A DNA stretch of 64,000 nucleotides, taken from the NCBI RefSeq assembly GCF_002878395.1, contig NC_061120.1, positions 114,982,407 through 115,046,406 of the forward strand, given 5' to 3'. The notes under the pieces were generated by a model. It was given only the letters and a program-made list of their open reading frames with translations, did no database searches and was not told the DNA's origin. Positions 49,291 through 58,672 of this stretch are shown piece by piece. The first letter of the stretch is position 1, and every line of letters starts with the position of its first letter. This DNA comes from Capsicum annuum (taxonomy: Eukaryota; Streptophyta; Magnoliopsida; Solanales; Solanaceae). The position numbers and the translations under genes are program-made.

Positions 49291-50297
49291 ATGTTCCTTC
49301 ATAGAGAGTGAAATCGTTCCAGTTGGATCCACCTTTGGGCCTTCGTGCCTCGGTTCAAAGAACTACCTGATGCCACATCCTTCGCTCTTGATGGATGGTA
49401 GCTGGATTGCCGATTGCCTAGTTCAATGGTTGCTATCTTGCTAAACAGCAGCCTTGTCTTCACCTTTAATCCCATCTATCCTTGTAATGCCGACTCTGAT
49501 ATTCTCGTTCCTGGTTACATTTTTTTCATTTCCTTTACCTTCGACTAGCCATTTAACAGATTCAAAAGGACCAAAGTTGTTCAAAGCGAAAGAAGTTCCG
49601 ATCACAGACAACTTCTAAAAGAAGAGAAAAGAGAAGAGGGGCAAGGGCATCAAGACCAAAGAAGGAGCTAAGACCGCTTAGGCCTTTTACTAATGCCCCC
49701 ACACTAAAAGAGAGAAATCTATGTAACTTTGGATCTTAGCAGCAGTTTTTGAAAAGACTAGTAGTGCTTATTCCTTGATTTTTTAATAAATTGAATTACC
49801 CGAGTTAACTGAGGAAGTTCTAGTAAAACGCTTGAATGCAGACTGACTTTTTCTCGCATCTCACTCTTTGTTCAAAGAGTCATTCTTTCTAGCAGCTATC
49901 TAATACTGGTCAAGAGCTGCCATTGGATGAACTTTCATGAATTCTCTTTCCGGTTTGGTTTCCAAGAGGTGTCAACCATAAAAAAAGATCCTATCCTTCA
50001 AAGATCGATCTAATAATTGCTTAAGTAAGGTAGTCACTTCTTTTTTTCGCTTGATAGAAATATCATAAAAGAAGAAAGAAGTTCATGTAGGTCGGATCCT
50101 AGTGTAGATAAATGCTATCCGACTTGAACGATCGAATCGATTCTTTCACTTTGTAGAAAGCATATTACTAATTGATTCTTTGGCTATTTTGTGTTCGAAT
50201 TCTAAACCGGCAAGGCGCTGCTGGATGCTTCTGATCAATAGAACACGAAGAAGATAAAAAAAAGGTTATGATAAGCTTGATCAGAGGAAAGTTTATG
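49291..50297. other. spacer without recognised gene
   Basis: No gene recognised before rps1. Confidence 0.5.
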
Positions 50298-50909
50298 ATG
50301 AGCATTTATTTGAGTCGATTATTTCCAAGATCTAATTCCAGTTTTTTCTTATGTAGGGGAAATGCCTTACAATCTGAAGTTTTACGCTTAAGGGAAGAAA
50401 TGTTCTTGGTGGATGCAGGACTTGGGACTCCCAGAATTTGCATGCAAGATAAGCCTACAGGAGTGCTAAACAACTGAGCCACCAGGTTTGAGAATAGGGT
50501 GGGATTCCTTGATCTAGTGGCCGATGAATCAATGATCAAAGAGCAGATTTTGGAGAGATTCTTCATCTATCTAGTAGCCGGTGAATCACTGATCAAAGAG
50601 CGAGCCGCCGCCAGGTTTAATGATTTGGTGGGATCGACAGATGTAGTGGCTGGTGAACCGCTTCTTCTTCTTCCATGAAGATTCAGACAAAATCGAGCTT
50701 GGATGGAACTGAACAAGATTAGGTGAACGAATACAAAGGTCAAAGGCCTTATTATTGATAAAGTAAAAAGAGGTTATTCAGTAGCTATCGCAGGTTTTAT
50801 TACTTTTCTTCCATTCCATCGCAGAAGGAAAAGGATATCGAATGATCGATTCACCATTGAGAACATTAACCCCAAAAAGACTAATATTGTTGTGTGGATC
50901 TCTCTATGA
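50298..50909 (+). pseudogene. rps1: mitochondrial ribosomal protein S1 pseudogene
   Basis: The frame opens MSIYLSRLFPRSNSSFFLC and runs through RLREEMFLVDAGLGTPRICM, ATRFENRVGFLDLVA, FNDLVGSTDVVAGEPLLLLP and FTIENINP to a TGA at 50907, about 203 codons, the usual size of angiosperm mitochondrial RPS1, a small-subunit ribosomal protein. Three in-frame TGA codons (50475, 50676, 50724) each replace an arginine CGA, that is, each is a CpG-to-TpG change. At 50721 a conserved tryptophan has become arginine. Upstream ATGs exist at 50295 and in frame at 50268; 50298 is chosen because the family starts MSIYLSR or similar. rps4 follows 79 bp later on the same strand. Confidence 0.95.
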
Positions 50910-50988
50910 ATGGAAAAGGAGTGCTTCGGATCGGGAGTAACCACTAGTGATAGGGCAAAAATAGGGGGGAAGGACAAAGGAAAGAGCG

Positions 50989-52026
50989 ATGCCTGCATTA
51001 AGATTTAAAACTTGTCATCTACTTTCAGGAAATGTTTGGAACAGAGAACTTACAATAATACAACGCCGTATTCTCTGAAGATTGAGGAACAAGAAGAGAT
51101 CTATTAAGAGAAAGATTTATTCTAGAGAAAATCTTAACAGTTACATCCAATCACAAACTACACGAAAGTTGTCCCTTTTTTATGGAGATTTACCCATCAC
51201 AGAGATGCACAGAGAAAGAGAACGAACTTTATATATCCCTTTTCTACTCAATCCAGGAACAAGATCAGACGTTATCCCGGTTCCTCTCCATTTTTGTGAA
51301 ACTATTCATCAAGCAAGGCAACCGATAAGTCATTGAAGGGTTTGTGTGAATAATGGAATGGTTAACATTACTCATTTTAAACTCTCCCACGGTGATATAA
51401 TATCTTGTCAAGAAAATGATGCGAGAACCCGTGGTGAAGAAATAAAGAGATCCTTCTATATCAAAATCTCAGTTGAGAAAATAATAGGCAAATTCCTGGA
51501 TCACCCATGGAGAAGAACCAAAACAGAATGGTTCTGCCTACTCAAAACTAAGAGGGGATGCCTCCTACTACTAAAATCCCAGTTTTTGCAACAGTTGTGT
51601 TCTTCTATGCAAGAAGAAGACTTGGAAAGAACAAAGAAGTTTGGATCCAAAAAAGTATGCTTAGGCAGTTCTTTCTCTGAGCACAACAGAATGAAGAGGA
51701 ATTTGTATCATTTCAAATCCCTATTCTTATTGAAGAGAAGGAACGAGAAAAACCGAAATATTCCTACTCGAACAAGAAGTCCTACATTTTACAACTCTTC
51801 TTTATATAGTAATTCGACCTATTGCTCCGCATCCCCCCATCAGTTTACTAAAAAGATCAAAATAAAAAGGATCGAACTACCTACTCATTATTCGGAGGTG
51901 AATCATAGAACACCAAAAGCTGTGGTATCTTATGGACCTAACATAGGTCACATACCTTATGACATAAGATTGAAAGATCCAAACCTTCTTCTTCAGAGCA
52001 GAAAGGGACGTGGCCAAAACATATAA
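50989..52026 (+). pseudogene. rps4: mitochondrial ribosomal protein S4 pseudogene
   Basis: The frame starts MPALRFKTCHLLSGNVWNRE at 50989 and ends KDPNLLLQSRKGRGQNI before TAA at 52024, 345 codons, the expected length of angiosperm mitochondrial RPS4. TGA codons at 51076 (codon 30, in RRIL-R-RLRNKK) and 51334 (codon 116, in PISH-R-RVCVNNG) replace arginine CGA, again CpG transitions. The rest stays in frame, with no indel that shifts it. The S4 RNA-binding region (VNITHFKLSHGD) is intact. Decay is therefore recent or slow, and consists of point changes. rps1 lies upstream and nad5 exon 3 downstream. Confidence 0.97.
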
Positions 52027-52374
52027 AGATCGGCGTAGTCATTCATAGGGACATATCTATCTGGATAGAGGATAGTCTAGGCCGATTCATAGATAGATCT
52101 CTCTCCATATAGATAGGTATCTCCGTGGATAGAGATAAAGATAGGGATCCATCTAGATCTTGATTCACCATTTCCATATTTTTTCTTTTTTATGATTGAT
52201 TGCCTTTTTTTTTTATTTTGACGACAAGTTTTCGTTTTCAATCTTAATGCAGGAGCATTCAGCCACTTGACTCTAAGGAAAGGAAACATTATTTTTTTCA
52301 TTCTTTTCTTATGAGGTCGTGTACAATAACCTTAACCGCACAAGCCTGGGCCGGGCCTACCTCCATCCCTAGAG

Positions 52375-52446
52375 GAACTATATGAGGCGAAAGCTCTATG
52401 TACGATTTTGAAGCCGAGCCTTTCCAATAATGGGGCCTTGGGACCG
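52375..52446 (+). ncRNA. nad5: group II intron domains V-VI (3' half of trans-spliced nad5 intron 2)
   Basis: 52375-52409 folds like group II domain V: a long hairpin with GAAA-type loop (GAGGCGAAAGCTC) and a TGTACGA 3' strand. The catalytic-triad strand, normally GAGCCGTAT, reads GAACTATAT, so it has lost its CpG and part of the conserved AGC by transitions. The next 37 nt fit a domain VI hairpin. It ends exactly where the 22-nt nad5 exon 3 begins, which is how I assign it to the second nad5 intron. Confidence 0.75.
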
Positions 52447-52468
52447 ATATGATGATTGGTTTAGGTAG
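52447..52468 (+). CDS. nad5: nad5 exon 3 (22-nt micro-exon)
   Basis: The 22 bases translate, in phase 2+18+2, to the MMIGLG core of the plant NAD5 segment KDMMIGLGSNFW. Plant mitochondrial nad5 has a third exon of exactly 22 nt, joined by two trans-splicing events to exons 2 and 4. Here it lies directly behind group II domains V-VI (52375-52446), as expected for the exon at the end of the half-intron. NAD5 is a proton-pumping subunit of complex I. The exon itself is unchanged at the amino-acid level, but no other nad5 exon is found in the window. Confidence 0.87.
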
Positions 52469-53100
52469 CACCTACTACGGGCACCTGTAGGGATTAGTGT
52501 GTGAGACCACGATCCACAAACTGACACATGGGACTCACCCTTTACTTGGGAATAGAGAGGGGAAACATAGTATGTCACAAGAGCGAGGCGAGGGTTGGAA
52601 CCCTACTACGAGAAAGGTGCCTCGCGAGCCGGGCTTTTAGAGATGAGGCTTTTTGGCAAAGCCAAGTCAACTTCGGGCCACCAAACCCTGCAACTGATGA
52701 GAAGGCCTTATGGAGTAAAGGGAAGCGTGTACGTTGTAACACTCCTTCCCTTCCAAAGGTGCCTAAAGGATGGGCCAGATGCAGCAGAGCGACGACAGGG
52801 GAGCGGGTTCCCCACTGGAAGGGGGACAGGAGACGGCCATCTCAAGGCACATCACGACCTACAAGCAACACCGACGAGACCTGGGAAAGCAACCCAATTG
52901 GGTGTCAGAGGATCCATAGTACCTGCAGCCTCTCGGACTTCATATTCATCATTTTGGAAAGTGAGGGGAAGGGATCTCTTTTCTGCAATGAAAAAAAAAG
53001 AAGCATATTTAACTCGGCACAACCTAACGATACATCCAATACCAATGATCTATGCCTAGAATGCATTGCTAGATCTCTTCTCTAGAAAGATATACAGGTA
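52469..53100 (+). ncRNA. nad5: probable 5' half of trans-spliced nad5 intron 3
   Basis: Sequence downstream of nad5 exon 3 should be the 5' part of the third nad5 intron. It is relatively G+C-rich and structured, unlike the spacers around it. It does not begin with the canonical GTGYG, so either the boundary is atypical or it has decayed. Two overlapping long open frames (52528-53085, 185 codons; 52595-53059, 154 codons) have no family resemblance and are most simply intron sequence that happens to be open. The 3' limit is arbitrary. Confidence 0.5.
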
Positions 53101-53978
53101 ACAACGAATGCGCTTTAACCCTGGGCTTCCCTTTCATTACTTCTTTTATGACGAGAGAACCGCATCCGCATCAGTCAAAGTGGTGGTTAATGTTCTTTAA
53201 ATAAAGCTCTGTTGAACCCCTACTTGAAAGGGAGAATAGCAGAGTTGTTGTACAGCCTAAGGTCTTTTCCTATAGAGAAAGCGGCTAACTACCTGCAAAT
53301 TCTGACCTGGACCCTTCTATTGCAATTAGTTTCTTCTTGATGTACTTTATCGTATAAAGGCCAAAGTATGCCGAAATGGAAAAATTCATTGGTTGTATTT
53401 TGGCGTCTTCTTTATGCGTGATGTATGTGCCCTGTTCAAATAGACTATTCTTTTCGTTTAGTAGCATTCGAATGGTTTATCTTGGAAATCAAATTCTTGA
53501 GGATTGGCCTCTTGCTATCTAATTTACCGAGTAAGTTAGTAAGTAATTGAGGGCTACCTCTGCCCAACTCTTACCACAGGCTGGCTTTGAAAGATGTCAG
53601 AGTGAATTCGATTCTTCGATTCAATTACTTTTCTAATTCCAACCCCGCACGTGGATGTAGAAAAGTGCGTGAATGGCATACGCAAGATTGGGGATGGACA
53701 ACGGAAATTCATTTAGTATAGTGAGCTAGGAAGCACTAGCTAGGCAAGTCATACTGGGAATGCTGTTCCACACATTGGTTCAATTCTACCTTCCACATCC
53801 AATTCTTCTTTCATTATAAGGCCCAACCCTTATTGTGCAACTAAACTCTCGCCTTATTGGGTTGTGGCATTTACTTGAGCTAGGAAGCCTGCTAGTCGTA
53901 CTAATAGCTTGAAGTCATGTCTTGAAGGCTTGCCCCCGACCCCCAACCTAGAAACAACACTAAGATATTTCTTTTCCA
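53101..53978. other. spacer or nad2 intron 4 5' region
   Basis: No gene recognised. A minus-strand frame, 54045-53854 (MADSAAADRALSLYYAM...), is open for 63 codons but resembles nothing I know. The expected nad2 exon 4 is not found here. Confidence 0.35.
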
Positions 53979-54216
53979 TTTTTTTGGTTAAAAGCATCGC
54001 GTAGTATAGTGATAGTGCCCGATCCGCAGCTGCGGAGTCCGCCATCCCTTGAAAACACCTCCCAAAGGGGAGGGTTATAGTATAGATGTATGCTAAGGAA
54101 TATTATTAGTAAGACAGACGTATAAAGTGCATATGTACTATAGCTTCAAAAGAAAATAGATCCTTCTTTGGGTGTTCTGGTGGTGCCCCCGTCTGGTCTA
54201 CTATCGTCTTTTCACC
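53979..54216 (+). repeat. left flank of gap 1, duplicated on its right side
   Basis: 238 bp directly before the first N run are repeated without a difference at 54317-54554, directly after it. This is the pattern of two contig ends that overlap but were joined with a fixed-size gap. Confidence 0.95.
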
Positions 54217-54316
54217 NNNNNNNNNNNNNNNNNNNNNNNNNNNNNNNNNNNNNNNNNNNNNNNNNNNNNNNNNNNNNNNNNNNNNNNNNNNNNNNNNNNN
54301 NNNNNNNNNNNNNNNN
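54217..54316. other. assembly gap 1 (100 N)
   Basis: Exactly 100 N, the usual placeholder for a gap of unknown length. Confidence 0.99.
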
Positions 54317-54554
54317 TTTTTTTGGTTAAAAGCATCGCGTAGTATAGTGATAGTGCCCGATCCGCAGCTGCGGAGTCCGCCATCCCTTGAAAACACCTCC
54401 CAAAGGGGAGGGTTATAGTATAGATGTATGCTAAGGAATATTATTAGTAAGACAGACGTATAAAGTGCATATGTACTATAGCTTCAAAAGAAAATAGATC
54501 CTTCTTTGGGTGTTCTGGTGGTGCCCCCGTCTGGTCTACTATCGTCTTTTCACC
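54317..54554 (+). repeat. right flank of gap 1, identical to the left flank
   Basis: Identical to 53979-54216. After 54554 the sequence continues uniquely. Confidence 0.95.
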
Positions 54555-55252
54555 ACCGCTAGACTACTTTGGCCCACCAAATGGCACAACCACAGTAGCT
54601 GACTTGGCTCCCTCTTGCTCTAGTCTACACTCCCCTTGTGAGTCGCCACCCTCATGTACTACTCTACTATAAACAAATAGAACTACTACAGATAGACTAG
54701 AATATTTCTTATGTCAAACCATTCGATTGAATGCAATCTCTGATGTCAATGACACGAAAAAGGGATATATACAATGAATGGAATATGCTGCGTTAGTATT
54801 TGAAAGCATCTGCAAAGCCAACAACGGGCACAGTCGATCGTAGATCCCACATGATGCCTTGTACCCTCACCCAACCTTGTCTCTCATTTGTCGACTTTAT
54901 TCGAGCTAACTTTCGATCGAGGACTACCAGCGAAAAGTGTTTGTAGCGTCAATTCCTTTCGGTGTACATCTCTCCCAAAACAAATTACCATAAAACATAA
55001 GCTGTCAGCTCATATCTATCTCTGCTCCTTGATCAAACAAAAGCCGTTTGATCCTATATAAAAATGCGTACTCATCGTGTCGTCCCTCAGCCTCCCGCAC
55101 CCATATTCCTATTAGTAATATATATGAATAGAAAGATAGATCCATCCATCTATCCTATCCGATTTTGATTTTTCTATCTAAAAAAGAATCGATTTCATTC
55201 AACCTTTGATTCAAAGAACTGCACTTAGCCCCCCCCCCCCCCCCCCCCCCCC
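54555..55252. other. probable nad2 intron 4 interior; C-homopolymer at its end
   Basis: No coding gene. By position ahead of nad2 exon 5 it probably belongs to the fourth nad2 intron. It ends in a long run of C (about 55229-55251), which after gap 2 is shorter and interrupted; such a tract is prone to assembly error. Confidence 0.4.
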
Positions 55253-55582
55253 GCCCATGAAAAGGCTCTGCTGCAATGGATGGCAGAGGGTCTATAGTAC
55301 CCAAAGCACTGGAGTGATCCAATAGCCGGGAAGGGGCCTAGAAGTGCCTACTAATACACCATACTACACTTGGCTCTACATATTTACAGAGCTAACCCCT
55401 GTCCAGTGCCTGGCAGAGCTAAGGGGGCTTTAATCCTTACTCTTTATCCCCATATTCGCCCAAGCTTAACGAGGCCTTACTTATTCAGGGGGGAGAGAGA
55501 AGCCTCGAAAAGCATTGTTGAGAGAAAGATCCTTGGCCCCTCTTCATTCTCTACAAGGTTCCAAACCTTTCTTCAACATAGG
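55253..55582 (+). repeat. left flank of gap 2, diverged copy on the right
   Basis: About 330 bp from GCCCATGAAAAGGCTCTGC to CAACATAGG are repeated at 55695-56024 with about eight substitutions, mostly transitions, for example ATAGTACCCA against GTAGTACCCG. Unlike gap 1 the copies are not identical, so they are different molecules: haplotypes, two NUMT copies, or organelle against nuclear. Confidence 0.9.
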
Positions 55583-55682
55583 NNNNNNNNNNNNNNNNNN
55601 NNNNNNNNNNNNNNNNNNNNNNNNNNNNNNNNNNNNNNNNNNNNNNNNNNNNNNNNNNNNNNNNNNNNNNNNNNNNNNNNNN
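55583..55682. other. assembly gap 2 (100 N)
   Basis: Exactly 100 N, length unknown. Confidence 0.99.
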
Positions 55683-55694
55683 CCCCCCCCCCTC

Positions 55695-56024
55695 CGCCCA
55701 TGAAAAGGCTCTGCTGCAATGGATGGCAGAGGGTCTGTAGTACCCGAAGCACTGGAGTGATCTAGTAGTCGGGAAGGGGCCTAGAAGTGCCTACTACTAC
55801 ACCACACTACACTTGGCTCTACACATTTACAGAGCTAACCCCTGTCCAGTGCCTGGCAGAGCTAAGGGGGCTTTAATCCTTACTCTTTATCCCCATATTC
55901 GCCCAAGCTTAACGAGGCCTTACTTATTCAGGGGGGAGAGAGAAGCCTCGAAAAGCATTGTTGAGAGAAAGATCCTTGGCCCCTCTTCATTCTCTACAAG
56001 GTTCCAAACCTTTCTTCAACATAG
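55695..56024 (+). repeat. right flank of gap 2
   Basis: Diverged copy of 55253-55582, preceded by a short C run. It holds a 71-codon open frame (55813-56028), present in both copies, which I take to be intron sequence and not a gene. Confidence 0.9.
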
Positions 56025-56281
56025 GTGACAATGAGCCAGGCAGAGATGGAAAAGATCAAACACGAGAATAAAAAGCAAGCTCGCCTTCCTTTTGGAATAT
56101 TTTGATAGACAGGGATGAAAAAAGTGGACAAAACAGACTTGCATTTCTCATCGAACAAATACAGGAAAAGAATCAAATTAAAAATGCTCCTAATCCAACC
56201 CCTTCTTTCGTAGAGCCCGTGTATTGTAAGTGATCCGAACCTGCCCAGAGCGAGCCTCCTATACAGGCAAGTGAAGTTGGT

Positions 56282-56315
56282 GAGTCGTATGATGGGCAAC
56301 TATCTCCTGCAGTTC
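56282..56315 (+). ncRNA. nad2: group II intron domain V-like hairpin (nad2 intron 4)
   Basis: GAGTCGTATGATGG, loop GCAA, CTATC and a final GTTC resemble a domain V in which the 3' strand, normally containing TGTACGG, is altered to TCCTGCA. About 60 nt follow before the predicted start of nad2 exon 5, room for domain VI. Confidence 0.55.
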
Positions 56316-56375
56316 AGAGAGAACTTAGCTGTTAGTTAGTACCCCCTTGGTTTTGGGGTGGACCTTTTCACTCTA

Positions 56376-56570
56376 TTTTATTATATACACTTAGCGAAAA
56401 GAATGTTTTTTGATACACCTAGGATATGGATTCTATATGAACCAATGGATCGTGATAATTCGTTACTACTAGCAATGACTTCCTCTTTCATTACTTCATT
56501 CTTTCCATATCCCTCTCCTTTATTCTTAGTTATACGTCAAATGGCACTCAGTTCATATCTTTTAGTTTGA
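56376..56570 (+). pseudogene. nad2: NADH dehydrogenase subunit 2, exon 5
   Basis: The frame reads FYYIHLAKRMFFDTPRIWIL, YEPMDRDNSLLLAMTS and ends IRQMALSSYLLV before TGA, matching the C-terminus of plant mitochondrial NAD2 (a membrane subunit of complex I). In plants exon 5 is 188 nt. Counting that length back from an out-of-frame TAG at 56561-56563 gives a start at 56376, exactly at FYYI, the expected first residue. An extra T in the final TCTTTT run moves the reading past that TAG to TGA at 56568. Several residues differ from the family (R to H, T to I, T to R). Exons 1-4 are not in the window. Confidence 0.9.
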
Positions 56571-58584
56571 TTATTGACAAGGTTCAAAGAATGGGTGGGC
56601 CATTGATAAAGAATCGATGAAAACCACAATGCTAGCAAATGGCGGGCCTCCGCTTTTCTTTTCATTAATGAAACCCGCCAGTTATTATTATTATGAACTC
56701 AAATAAAAGGACAAAAAATTTGGATTTAGAAGGCTTGTTCAAAAGAAAAAAAGACGTGGGTGGCATTATGACTGGGGTGTCAGTTAGAAAGGTTCAACCA
56801 ATGTTCATTCAATCAAGCAGCATTCTTTTTTCTTAACTTAATGAGAGGGATAAGAGAATTGTTTCTATGTTTTTCTCAGATAATGGGGATGCGAAAGTGA
56901 AGCTATCGCGCCTAAGACGAAAGGCTCCATTCGGCTCCATAGGTGGCAGGCTCAGAACAAGAGGATAAAGACAAGGGGGAAGTTTAGTTATTAAGTTCCT
57001 TTATTAAGAGAAGGATAAGATAAAGAGAGGAAATAGTTATATATAACTATTATTTAGTTAGAATAGTGACCAATAGCTAAAGAAAGTGAAAGAAGTAGAA
57101 TCAATCCATTCATCTGGAAAAAGCTTTTTGCTTTATTTAAAACTTATTGAACTAGAAAAAGAAGCACTTTTTAGCAGGCTTCCAGCTTCAGGGGCTTGAT
57201 CAGGATTAGAGGATGCTCCTTGGCTCTTTTGCTTCTTTTGAAGATCATGTCGAATCGCTCTCTCATACTCCTCATAGGTCAGCCTTGGTACCACAGAGGT
57301 CGTCGCCGCAGATGAGGGTGGATTCCAATTTGCTTCATTATCTTTTTCTTCATCAGCGACTGCTACTCGAGCCTACCCTTGTGCGAGTGACTGACGGGGG
57401 AAAGTGATGGCTCAGGGAGGAAAGGCGTAGTGCAGACTTGGTTAATCACGTAATCATTGTGGAGTACTGTAAGTGCACAAACTTAGCAAACTTAGAGAGT
57501 GTGAGAACAAGAATTCGAGAATTCACTTTATCAAAAAACAGACTGACTCTCTAAAAAAGGAAAAAGCTTTAGAGTTTTCTCAGGAAGCTTGCCCGCAACC
57601 AAGATAGGGAATTGCTTCCATAGAAAGGCAAGAAAATACGCTCGAGCAGAAGGACTCACGCTCAGTGATTCAGGAAGATTGAAGAACAGTCCTGGTTGCA
57701 GCAATCCCAGTCCTGCCTGGCGCGAGCCATAAGAGTATAAATTCACGAGGCACTCCCTATCTCTGCCCCTTCCATGGGGCAAAGGCCTTAGGAACGTAGG
57801 AACTTGGTGGCTATTGAAACTATCCTAACTTTTCTAACGGGAACTGAGTTGACTTGCTAGGGGTAAGGCTGAGGATCCAGCATCCCAACCTGAATTAGAG
57901 GGGAGATCTAATTCAAAGCGTGGGCTACTAAGGAAGGACCCTTTCCATATTGGGGAGACTCTGAAATAGTGTTTTGGAATTCATCGATATCGGAGTATAA
58001 ATTTTTCAGGTACTCTAACAGATAGAGCTTTTTCTGCGGCATATTGAGAGCCATATAGTCTCCCGCCAATCAAAAATCCCCTAACATTATCAGGTAGGCC
58101 CAGGATCTCTAATCTAACTGCACAAATCAAATCAAAGCATTCTCCAATAAGGGCATCATGAGATGTAATGGGATCTCTCCTCAGTCTATGGTCTCGATTG
58201 TGGGTGGGAAAATAAATGCTACTATTACTCTTTTTCAGCTTGAGAACCAATAAAAGCTGTGAAAAAAAAGAATGGCCTAGAGGGTTTATATGGATTGCAG
58301 TGCACCGAGGACGATGTGGAATAAATGAGGATATTTAATGTTTTATGTTTTCTAAAGAGTCAACGTTTAACGAAGGCAAACTAAGGGCTGCCACATGTCC
58401 CGTAAACTGCTATTGTAACAGGATCTCCTACCATCTATCTATCTCTTATTGGGAAAGCACTTTTTTTTATCGTTTAGTGTATCATTTGACTCCACTCAAT
58501 ATATCATGCCCATCAACAGACCCACTGCAGCTGTACCGGCAAAGTCAACCTAGAATATTCAGTCAGGTGTTTTCAATATGAGTA
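56571..58584. other. spacer without recognised gene
   Basis: No gene recognised downstream of nad2; minus-strand frames at 57531-57782 and 57981-58250 (83 and 89 codons) have no similarity I can name. Confidence 0.5.
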
Positions 58585-58672
58585 CACCTAGAAATAGGCT
58601 AGCCCTCATCCTCTTGGGATGCAACCTTCACCTAGAAATCGGCTAGCCCTCATCCTCTTGGGATGCAACCTT
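58585..58672 (+). repeat. 44-bp tandem duplication
   Basis: Two units of 44 bp, 58585-58628 and 58629-58672, beginning CACCTAGAAAT and ending GGATGCAACCTT, with a single A/C difference. Confidence 0.95.

Noticed and set aside
52528..53085. Two long overlapping open frames (185 and 154 codons) as genes
   Set aside because: They lie where the 5' half of nad5 intron 3 is expected, overlap in different frames, and neither shows domain or membrane features; structured G+C-rich intron sequence explains them better.
53854..54045. Minus-strand frame MADSAAADRALSLYY... as a gene
   Set aside because: No recognised family, and its start lies in the segment duplicated by the gap, so it appears twice only as an artefact.
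55370..56028. 71-codon frame present on both sides of gap 2 as a conserved protein
   Set aside because: It is duplicated only because the gap flanks are duplicated; the region is probable nad2 intron sequence.
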